A stretch of DNA of 64,000 nt from Liopterus haemorrhoidalis. Lineage: Eukaryota; Arthropoda; Insecta; Coleoptera; Dytiscidae. Of this stretch, positions 58,501 to 64,000 are shown piece after piece (position 1 is the stretch's first letter; each line of letters opens with the position of its first letter). The translations under genes and the position numbers were made by a program. The stretch is from positions 29,956,537 to 30,020,536 of the forward strand of contig OZ020625.1 of assembly GCA_963971575.1 (NCBI GenBank), read 5' to 3'. The notes under the pieces are model-generated. The model was not told where the DNA came from, searched no databases, and saw only the letters and a list, made by a program, of their open reading frames with translations.

Positions 58501-61500
58501 GCTATGTTAGACAGCTCGGTAAATTAATTTGGGCCGTCAGTGGTGATCTAAATATGGGCGAATGGCTTTTATCTAGTGGACAACATTTATTGCTCCAACA
58601 ATATGTTAGATTACTCAATAGATGGTGTGAGTGGAATAATTGTTCAAGTAAGTAGCATTGTTTATAAAAATAATAAATTTGAAATTATTGTATGCGGGAT
58701 GGCCCAAATACAAGGTGTCTCAAAAGAAATTTTATATTTAGTGGATCGATTAAAAAAAAAGTAAGCCGTATATAGAAAAAATGTTTATTAATTATTAAAA
58801 TACACATTTTGGGGATTTATTTCTTAAAAATAATATCGTCTAAATGTAGACCCTCGAGTTCTCGGCACTCATTTAATCGAACAGTAAAATTACTTATGAC
58901 GTCTCGGCAGGTGGACTCAGGGATGGCTGCCATTTCGTGACGGATATTTTCTTTCAAATGCGCCAGTGAAGTCGGTTTATTGGCGTAAACTTTAGATTTA
59001 AGATAACCCCATACGAAAAATTCCATAGGGGTTAAATCTGGACTGCGTGGAGGACAATTTATGTCACCTCTCCGGGAGATCAATTTAAAACGAAATTTAG
59101 CCTCTGACTGGCATCTTGGGGCTTTAATTCTTGCACCAATTGAATTTTGTAGGGGTGCAGCTTTAGGTCTTTGTGCATAATGCGATGTAATGATGATCTA
59201 TGCACATTTAAAGCACTTGCGCGCTTCCGAATTGAAAGGTTCGGGTCGTCACGAACAGACTGATTAACATTCTCCACGTTTTCTACCGTTCTTGATGACC
59301 TAGGTCTCCCGGATTTTGATTTATCCAGCGTTGTACCAGTCTCTTCAAACTTTTTAACCCAATGTCGAATGAGAGGAATGCTTGGCGCATCATTTAAGTG
59401 GCGAAAACCTCGAATACTGCAGCATTTTCTACGCGCTACTGTCGCCGAATCACCGTTTTTGTAAAACTCTCGCACGCATAACGCGCGGTCTGCTCCCGAG
59501 AAACGCTCCATAGCGATTGAATTCCCAAGAGCCAGGCTACCTATTGACATAACCCCTGCGCCCCTCGGATACGTCGCGTTCACGCAGTAAGCTAAATAAA
59601 TATAAAATTTCTTTTGAGACACCTTGTACAATAAAAAATGGTAATTCTCTTTTATAATGTTTTACAATATTTTTTAGGAAACTTTTTATTGGCCGTTTCT
59701 TTATTAAATTTGGGAGAATTTTATAAGGCACAAGATTTATTTTTGAAAGCTTCAAAAGGAATATTTTCTGAAAGATTTTTGGCTGAAAGAGTTCCAGAAG
59801 GTGCTACTGATGCTGTGGCTTTAGTAAACTATCACTTGAAAGTCATCAACTTGTTTGAGTTGCATGGTGCAAGAGACTGTGCAATAAATGTTGCAAGAAC
59901 TGCACTCAGTATTGCTGAAAGTGATGATCCACATATTGTAAGTTTTTATAAACACAAGATTTGTCTAAAGTGGGTTTTATGCGGTTCAATTTATTGATGT
60001 ATGTGAATTGTTCAAAACAATAAATTGAACAATTTGTTGACGAAAAAATTGATCAATTTATTTTGAAAATAGTATAAATTCTATTTTTCATAAAATTTTA
60101 AGGAAAAATAGGTATATTTTTATCTGTTTAGTTATCAGAGAGTCGAACCGGAACCGAACCGAAAACCGAAACTAACCAGAATTTTTATCAGAATCGTAAC
60201 CGGAACGTTAAATTGCTCAATTTAAATACCGAAACCGAAACCAGAACAAAATGTTAATAACGGTTAATTTCGCTTTAATTTTGTTTTCATTAAATTAATT
60301 AATTAATCGCTTTCTTGCTACTAAATTTTATATTGACTCATAAAAGAATGAATCTATCAGCAGCAAATTTGAAGAACATATTAATGTATTGATTAAACAT
60401 GGATTTTTAGGGTTTTGTAGGTATGACCAAGAAACCCTTATACCGTCATTTTGTCGTCTGTCTGTCTGTCTGTTCGGTAAAAATTGTAGCCAAACAGCTG
60501 AACCGTTGCAACTCGTTGACCCGCACATAGGAAAAATACTAAAACATATATCCCCCTAAAAATATAAACAAATATATGCTCATCGAAAAAAAAAATATTT
60601 TTTACAATTGTGTGTAGGCATCAAATGAAAGCCTTTGGTACGTGGATTAACGATCAAAATTTTATTTTTGCAAAATAAATTATTTTGTCGCGATTTTTGC
60701 CAAAATTGTGCAAAAATTTTTTTTGTCCCACACCCTATAGCCCATATGGTTTAAACTAAAAATCTGAAAAAATTCTAATTAATGTACATTGGTGTGAACC
60801 GGAATAGTACAACAGGAATTTTTGATCAGATTATGTTTTCGGAAAATAACCCATTTTTTGTGTTTTTAACTAAAATATGTAAAATATTTAATCCGCTATT
60901 TAACACAGTAAACGTCCGTAGTCCAGTGGTAACGTTCTCGCTTCGTAAGTTGCAAACTACTGTTTGATTCCCGGTAATTTTATTTTTCCGTTTTTTTTTT
61001 TGCATTTTTATTTTGTTTAAATTATTTTGTCAAAATTCTAGTTATATTTTGGCAAATGTTGCATTTAATTTTTAAAAACGTAAATTTAATAACCAGTGGG
61101 AAGTATTGAAATTATAATTTAATTCTATGTTTGAATGTATACGAAGTCAGAGGAGCGGAGTTGTTGACTTAAACAACCAATGGAAGCCATAGGCGCAATT
61201 TTTAAAATATTAATTAACCTTGCTATATAAAAAAAAATACTGCAAATATTTAGAAACGCAAATAATGGTATTAGGCATTCGAATTAAAATTAATAAAAAA
61301 ATATTTTAACATAAAATTTGTTTTGGCATCCCAAATAATCATCATTCACTTACTAAATACCTGCGAAACCCTGAAATGTGTGAAAATTCACACTTCACAT
61401 AAATTTTTTCAATTGCAGGCCTGACTAGTACAAAAATTAGAACTCGCTTGAATTTTGAAACTTTCAATGCAATTATTTTTTAAAATGCCGCATTTTAAAA

Positions 61501-63103
61501 AATGAAATAAATTTATTTATATAATTTTTTTTTTATTATTTTGTGAATTATTAATGTATATAATTAAAATATTTAAATTAAATGAAATAAATGAGTTATA
61601 AATAGGGTCCGGCAAAAATATGCAATGGTACTTTTGCCATAGGCGTGCTATTTTAAATTTTATTTTAACAAAAAACAAAAGAAAACACTTGTACCGCAAT
61701 GAATTCTTATCTTAATAACGACACCTCATTATTTTGGGATTATATCCGAGATAGGTAATTCCGGTCACTCCTTTGCCATTGGTCAGTTTTTGATAAGATA
61801 TTAAATTTTTATACGCTACACTATTTGTCAGCAGGGCACATTACAAATATATATAATTACATTTTATTTCTACAGGTAACACATTTGCCGCTTTTTATCG
61901 AAAAACACCTAACTAAAGTACCGTTGCATATTTTTGCCGGACTCTAATAATTAAAATACTTAAATTAAATTAAATAAATGAGTTATAAAACACAATACAT
62001 ATTGGATTCAATCTATTATCTTTAATTTATTATTTGTTATCCGGATTGATTCGAATATTTTGAATTTTCTGTATTCGATATCCGGATTGATTCGAATATT
62101 TTGAATTTTCTGTATTCGATATCCGGATATTCATTGATGTCGGATAGTTGGAAACCCTAGTTTTCTGTATAATTTGTAAAATTCTTCTGGTTGCACCATT
62201 TTAAAATTTCTTTACAAGCCTTCTCTTTCAAAGTCTTCAGATTTATCTTTTACGACAGCTCTAATTATTTATTTATTATTTAGTATTTAAATTTATTATT
62301 TTATATATAAATTTAGATGAAATCCCTAGACAAATATTGTGTGTGTAATTATTTTCTTAGCTGAATAGATTACAATATATATGCATTTTTTTAGGCTACT
62401 TTACATTCAGTAATGTTCGTCCACCATTTGGCTCTTGGTCATTATGAAGAGGCCTACGTATCGCTAATAGCCAATCCTGATCCACTAAGAAAAGAAGACA
62501 ATCTCAGAGATTTAGTCAAAACGTTGTTGGATAAAAAAATGTTAGACGCTCTTTTGTCTTTTCCATTTGTAAATATGGAAGAAATTTTTACCAATATTAT
62601 TATAGCAAGAGCAAGAGCTTGCGATTTAGTCTATAATATGTTCTATGATTTTCTTTTTTCATATGAAGTCAAAAGAGGAAATATGAGAGTTGGTAAGTTA
62701 GCAAATATACTCAAACTCTAGAAAATTATAATTCACCCCGGTCGTAGAAGTGTTTGGCGGCAACCAAGCCATTACTTGCCGGTAAATCAAATATTTCCCC
62801 TGATTTATACTACAATATTTAAAATATTTTTTTAAAATAAAAATATAGCATTATAGAGTAATGCACATGAGTGTAATTTTATGTTTTTATGTTTTAGCTG
62901 CTACGGTTATGTACGAACAAGCTTATAGACTAGGTCAACATAACACTATTGAATCTCTAGAATTGCAAGTGAAGTGTTACCTTGTTTGTATAAATTGTCT
63001 GAATTTGGTCGAGGATAATTTAAAATGGGTCCTACGTCCCGTGGATGAGGGCGAAGGTGTTTTAGAATTCACTGTACCCCAACCAGCAGGAACTGTTAAC
63101 AAA
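40559..63103 (+). CDS. NUP160: Nuclear pore complex protein Nup160 (3' end outside window)
   Basis: Scaffold subunit of the Nup107-160 Y-complex, needed for pore assembly and mRNA export. Exons: 40559-40643, 40696-40801, 42631-43334, 46916-47079, 49623-50026, 52794-53187, 55221-55450, 55740-55970, 58361-58647, 59678-59937, 62395-62692, 62898-63103. Phases agree across all joins; 1123 residues so far, against ~1400 for the vertebrate protein, so later exons lie downstream. The N-terminal half is a divergent beta-propeller (WRISNDILELVEQSLDVNLS, IYVIALCRDGNLRIWSC, RLWTIWRDPSGTC). From about residue 490 the protein is alpha-helical, with NLAHTQLRKMFFEEDTLPYW, LLAVSLLNLGEFYKAQDLFL and YEQAYRLGQHNTIESLE. 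Introns hold most of the window's transposons. Confidence 0.95.
41173..42052 (-). mobile_element. HINE-like copy E (minus orientation)
   Basis: Minus-strand left end AGGGTTTTGTAGGTATGACC at 42052, right end ATACCTGCGAAACCCTGAAA; the terminal hairpin is cut after GTGTGAAT. In NUP160 intron 2. Closest to copy C, sharing its module. Confidence 0.75.
41438..41523 (-). repeat. tRNA-like module in copy E (class 2)
   Basis: Minus strand: A box TAGCGTAATGG, GTTAGAGCACTGGTGTCGTA, and B-box-like GGGTTTCGAGTTCGAGTAC. Preserved better than in copy C, with a long-variable-arm spacing. Confidence 0.58.
42497..42573 (-). mobile_element. HINE-like left-end fragment
   Basis: Minus strand ATGGTTTTGTAGGTATGACC, AAAAAACCCTTATACC and a GTCT tract, then lost. 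Next to MITE-1-like fragments (CTAGTTCCGCCTAAACG, ~42390-42410). Confidence 0.7.
43382..44759 (-). mobile_element. IS630/Tc1/mariner element, 1378 bp, almost intact
   Basis: TA at 43380-43381 and 44760-44761, inverted repeats of about 90 bp (left CAGTGAATTTATTTTTTAAT, right complement with CCGTGAATC). Inserted 46 bp after the NUP160 exon 3 donor. It carries one transposase gene split by a frameshift. Confidence 0.92.
43557..44610 (-). pseudogene. IS630/Tc1/mariner-family transposase with one frameshift
   Basis: N-terminal frame from 44610 (MYTDEEKIMIVTWYNSQMSL, a helix-turn-helix) overlaps a second frame starting at 44408 (MLTEEKQLEILLQVEENNQN) that runs to the stop at 43557. The shift lies near an A/T run at about 44410-44440. 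Catalytic residues look intact: LFTDEATF, WFQHDGAQVHY, SPDLAPNDFFYWGYLK; the second and third Asp are 40 residues apart, unlike DD34D mariners. Apart from the shift I see no stop, so loss was recent. Exact subfamily not assigned. Confidence 0.88.
44790..45090 (-). repeat. Satellite array in NUP160 intron 3, 2 units
   Basis: Two units with AAACCGCAGGTCTC and TACCGCAGGTCTCTATCTCT, separated by AATAAAGTTTTGTGCTAG. Confidence 0.8.
45800..46860 (+). repeat. Satellite array in NUP160 intron 3, ~6 units, two subfamilies
   Basis: About six units of the 1371-type (GGTAAGAAATAGAGACTTGA) switch near 46620 to the other subfamily (GATAGAGGCCTGCGGTTTGA). Orientation matches NUP160, so each unit presents a GGTAAGAAA motif on the transcribed strand. 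A decayed HINE-like right end lies at about 45495-45545. Confidence 0.85.
47490..48235. mobile_element. TTAA-flanked hairpin element, diverged sister of 15693
   Basis: TTAA at 47486-47489 and 48236-48239 and long inverted arms with poly-G ends and TATGGTCAGAGCAGCACATT. The arm tip GGATCATCT then GTTAGTTTATGAGTTT near the centre matches the 15693 element; the rest differs. Confidence 0.8.
48598..48870 (+). pseudogene. THAP zinc-finger domain fragment
   Basis: MYNTYCCVPMCNSLQRRNPE, then SFHLFPL, a TAG stop, and further on VCSLHFNDSDYKKYF in the same frame. These are the C2CH zinc ligands and H.FP and CS.HF signatures of THAP domains, found at the N-terminus of P-element-type transposases and THAP proteins. 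The conserved Trp is not evident and the frame is broken. Confidence 0.8.
48880..49092 (-). pseudogene. Possible P-type transposase C-terminal fragment
   Basis: Minus-strand frame with YIGGNNNSRVVYQGVEIYNA, GHIILCGVTE and KIYALCLQTCALQTHTQ. The CLQT motif resembles C-terminal parts of THAP-containing transposon proteins as I recall them. It is inverted relative to the THAP fragment beside it. Tentative. Confidence 0.4.
50144..50333 (+). mobile_element. tRNA-derived SINE
   Basis: Head with A box TGGCGTAGTGG (50155-50165) and perfect B box GGTTCGAATCC (50199-50209), 44 bp apart; anticodon loop CTGCTAA suggests tRNA-Ser(GCT) ancestry. AT-rich body ends in (TA)n. Flanked by TATATAAAA-type direct repeats, inserted in a MITE-1-like fragment 118 bp after the NUP160 exon 5 donor. 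Acceptor pairing is poor, so not a tRNA gene. Confidence 0.8.
50471..51285 (-). mobile_element. MITE-1 copy 5, split by copy 6
   Basis: Left part 50471-50834 ends GATGAAAGTAAC-TA; right part 51244-51285 resumes GATTGCAAAATCTAGTTCCG and ends at TA 51286. Together they equal a full MITE-1, with copy 6 at an internal TA. Confidence 0.92.
50835..51241 (+). mobile_element. MITE-1 copy 6, nested in copy 5
   Basis: Ends TAGTCTGTTCCAAACGGTTA and its complement, 407 bp, TA at 50833-50834 and 51242-51243. Confidence 0.92.
51355..52066. other. Intron stretch with inverted and tandem motifs
   Basis: No gene. A stem AGAAAATTCGATGC / GCATCGAATTTTCT spans 51490-51550; a 33-bp unit TTAACAAATAATTATTTTAA + CAAACATTTTATC is repeated about 2.5 times at 51605-51685. 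Confidence 0.65.
52067..52200. repeat. AACCG-rich dispersed repeat, copy 1
   Basis: Dense AACCGGAAC/GAAAACCGAA motifs. A second copy is at about 60140-60270. Family not recognised. Confidence 0.65.
52201..52690. repeat. Decayed MITE-1-like fragments
   Basis: Three or four partial repeats of GAACGAAATTCCCATTTAGT and TATATAAAAATGTATTATAT between NUP160 exons 5 and 6; the same fragment lies at 50030-50110, about 10 bp after the exon 5 donor. Confidence 0.65.
53754..54158 (+). mobile_element. MITE-1 copy 7, nested in a Tc1-like element
   Basis: Ends CAGTCTGTTCCAAACGGTTA and complement, TA on both sides. Confidence 0.92.
54196..54345 (-). pseudogene. Tc1/mariner-family transposase C-terminal fragment
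   Basis: 49 codons to TAA: TIEDLEERVRSAIRDIQECT, IRAMEEFLLRMRKCVDNNGG, LIEHL. The C...NGGHIEHL-type ending is typical of IS630/Tc1-like transposases in arthropods. Confidence 0.7.
55466..55700 (+). mobile_element. piggyBac-like 5' end with transposase scrap
   Basis: TTAA (55462-55465) then CCCTTTACCGCATAGTGTGC and TGCCATATATGGCACA, and from 55583 a transposase-like reading. No right end found. In NUP160 intron 7. Confidence 0.7.
55583..55681 (+). pseudogene. piggyBac transposase fragment
   Basis: MDPAVSQVMGCNTFEDIKRN then LHNDNSN resembles the piggyBac pattern M...RF..IKR.LHFNDN near the start of the catalytic region. 33 codons, no flanking homology kept. Confidence 0.6.
55986..56279. mobile_element. 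hAT-type MITE, sister of 2998
   Basis: Ends CACTGTTTCTCAACC and GTTAAGAAACACTG, 8-bp flanks ATATAGAG (55978-55985) and ATATAGAC (56280-56287). Starts 15 bp after the NUP160 exon 8 donor. Confidence 0.87.
56671..56793 (+). pseudogene. MADF-domain fragment (Harbinger-associated)
   Basis: HRSVKDHLILYDLAHPDYKN, then TNKVWDEIGKVLEIDG: the LYD..HPDYKN......W.EIA pattern of MADF DNA-binding domains. Cut at the right by MITE-1 copy 8. Confidence 0.75.
56795..57188 (+). mobile_element. MITE-1 copy 8, nested
   Basis: Ends AAGTCTGTTCCAAACGATTA and near-complement with TA flanks; interrupts the MADF scrap. Confidence 0.88.
57750..58305. mobile_element. ~556-bp terminal-inverted-repeat element, copy 2
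   Basis: Nearly identical to 6504-7066, ends AAGCCGCATTCAGACCTCTT and GAATGCGGCTT. It finishes 55 bp before NUP160 exon 9. Confidence 0.78.
58711..59626 (-). mobile_element. IS630/Tc1/mariner element with internal deletion, 916 bp
   Basis: TA at 58709-58710 and 59627-59628, inverted ends CAAGGTGTCTCAAAAGAAAT and complement. Occupies almost all of NUP160 intron 9. Confidence 0.92.
58817..59550 (-). pseudogene. Transposase with the catalytic centre deleted
   Basis: N-terminus (MERFSGADRALCVREFYKNG, SGRPRSSRTVENVENVNQSV, LHRIMHKDLKLHPYKIQLVQ) is joined at about 59090 to the C-terminus (CPPRSPDLTPMEFFVWGYLK). The segment with the first two catalytic acidic residues is missing and the frame shifts at the join. 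Non-functional. Confidence 0.88.
60140..60270. repeat. AACCG-rich dispersed repeat, copy 2
   Basis: GAACCGGAACCGAACCGAAA and similar motifs, related to 52067-52200. Confidence 0.6.
60409..61402 (+). mobile_element. HINE-like copy F
   Basis: Left AGGGTTTTGTAGGTATGACC with a GTCT tract, right ATACCTGCGAAACCCT plus hairpin GTGTGAA-AA-TTCACAC. In NUP160 intron 10. Confidence 0.78.
60912..60976 (+). repeat. tRNA-like module in copy F (class 1)
   Basis: A box TAGTCCAGTGG, TTCGTAAG in the anticodon position, TTGCAAAC, B box GTTTGATTCC, 43 bp apart; among the most tRNA-like of the set. Confidence 0.62.
61605..61944. mobile_element. 340-bp TA-flanked MITE
   Basis: Inverted ends GGGTCCGGCAAAAATATGCA and near-complement, TA on both sides. 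The flanks themselves share ~40 bp (AATAAATGAGTTATAAA at 61586-61602 and about 61974-61990). Confidence 0.8.
62036..62128 (+). repeat. 41-bp tandem repeat, 2 units
   Basis: CCGGATTGATTCGAATATTT + TGAATTTTCTGTATTCGATAT twice, then CCGGATAT. The intron from here to 62394 shows nothing else. Confidence 0.85.
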
Positions 63104-63366
63104 GTAAGTTTTTTTTTTTTAATAGGTATGTTCGATTTGCACCTTCGCGTTATACTGCTAAACGCTAGCAGTAAAACGCTGCAGTTACCAGTTTACTACT
63201 AAAAACTGGTAACATACAGCAAGTTTAATTTTCTGTTTGATTTGTTTATACGTAAAGAATAAGAAGTACGTCTGACGTAAATGTTAAATGTCAGACAGAT
63301 GTCAGATAACTTTCCAGGTTAAGAATCTTTTTACGATTTGGTTCGGAGATTATCTTGTGTGTCGAA

Positions 63367-63685
63367 TAGGGTGACCAGACGTACTCTTTTTAAGAGTATT
63401 ATACTCTTTTTTGAGTAATATTTTCTATACTCTTACTTTTTATAAAAAAAAAACCTGAATATACTCTTTTATGATGGTCACTTGTTTTTATTACTTCTAG
63501 TTTAGAAGTGAGGACCTTTTTTTTGCTCATCACTTCTATTTTGGGAGTGAAGACCTTTTTTTGTTTTGCTCGTCACTAGTATTTTTGAGTGAGGACCTCT
63601 GTTTTTTGCTCATTATTTGAATTTTTGGAGTGTAACCTTTTTTTTTAGTATACTCTTTTTCTGTGAAAAAAATCTGGTCAGCCTA
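63367..63685. mobile_element. hAT-type MITE, 319 bp
   Basis: Ends TAGGGTGACCAGA and TCTGGTCAGCCTA; perfect 8-bp target duplication GTGTCGAA at 63359-63366 and 63686-63693. Interior is rich in TACTCTTTT and GAGGACCTTTTTTT; the latter motif also occurs at 37500-37760. Confidence 0.88.
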
Positions 63686-63719
63686 GTGTCGAAAGGGTGA
63701 AAAATATTAGATATATTTA

Positions 63720-64000
63720 ATGGATCTTGAAATATTATCAAATCCAGAATCATCTGATTCAGATTTAGATTTTTCGAGTTCGGATGATGAAGTTATGAAC
63801 TGTATTTGCGAGGTTTACAAAATGCCCCAGGATAGAAAAACTGAAAAATTTTGTAGAAACTATTGTCCCAGGATATTAAAAAAAAGAATTTGTAAGACAT
63901 TAGCCATTAAAGAATATAGTATAAATATCAAAACAAATATGCTAGCCATATTCCTGTCAAAAAGTCAAAAACAAAGTACCAACCATTTATTCTTTATCTA
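63720..64000 (+). CDS. Hypothetical protein, runs off the window
   Basis: Open from ATG for 93 codons to the window edge. Begins MDLEILSNPESSDSDLDFSS with an acidic Ser/Asp stretch, then a Cys-containing basic part (CICEVYKMPQDRKTEKFCRN). I do not recognise it. It lies in a NUP160 intron on the same strand, so it may be the start of another transposon gene; chance is also possible. Confidence 0.35.
   Translation, partial: MDLEILSNPESSDSDLDFSSSDDEVMNCICEVYKMPQDRKTEKFCRNYCPRILKKRICKTLAIKEYSINIKTNMLAIFLSKSQKQSTNHLFFI

Overview
This window is AT-rich eukaryotic nuclear DNA with long introns, GT-AG splice sites and very heavy loading with cut-and-paste DNA transposons (mariner/Tc1, hAT, piggyBac-like, Harbinger-like, a THAP/P-type relative and Helitron-like pieces). 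The host proteins are animal housekeeping genes with insect-like architecture, and the mobile-element spectrum fits an arthropod, most probably an insect. I cannot name the species.

Five host genes can be reconstructed exon by exon with consistent reading phases. (1) The last two coding exons of inositol-polyphosphate 5-phosphatase A (INPP5A, + strand, ends 9001). (2) LMAN2/VIP36, an L-type lectin cargo receptor (- strand, 25740 to 21497, five exons, 327 aa, complete). (3) PLAA/Doa1 (+ strand, 26190-38594, eight exons, 810 aa, complete). (4) NDUFB7 of respiratory complex I (- strand, 40280 to 39739, three exons, 117 aa, complete). (5) NUP160 of the nuclear pore Y-complex (+ strand, from 40559; twelve exons, 1123 aa, continuing beyond the window). 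LMAN2/PLAA and NDUFB7/NUP160 are head-to-head pairs with 449 and 278 bp between start codons, so each pair probably shares a bidirectional promoter. The genes have no common pathway; the layout is a compact syntenic block inflated by repeats.

Region by region: 1-3346 is INPP5A intron with a ~147-bp satellite array. 3590-8296 is INPP5A intron with MITEs and hAT elements. 9002-21496 is intergenic between convergent genes: satellite arrays, a Helitron-like element, a 569-bp foldback, a TTAA-flanked hairpin element, a Tc1 remnant, a stray copy of an LMAN2 exon and a 31-bp minisatellite. 21497-25740 is LMAN2 with the same minisatellite in its last intron. 26190-38594 is PLAA, whose introns hold two dead mariners, a hAT whose end was amplified in tandem together with host intron, two Helitron-like copies and a 21-bp minisatellite. 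40559-64000 is NUP160 with introns packed with nested transposons.

The most unusual pattern is a dispersed ~1-kb family with Helitron/HINE-like ends. Every copy that spans the middle carries, at the same internal position, a tRNA-like module with RNA polymerase III A and B boxes, and the modules belong to at least three unrelated sequence classes. Other notable points are three hAT insertions sharing one target octamer, a MITE inserted into another copy of itself, a filled/possible-empty-site pair for a THAP-related MITE, and a Ras-like CaaX ending on a long INPP5A tail.
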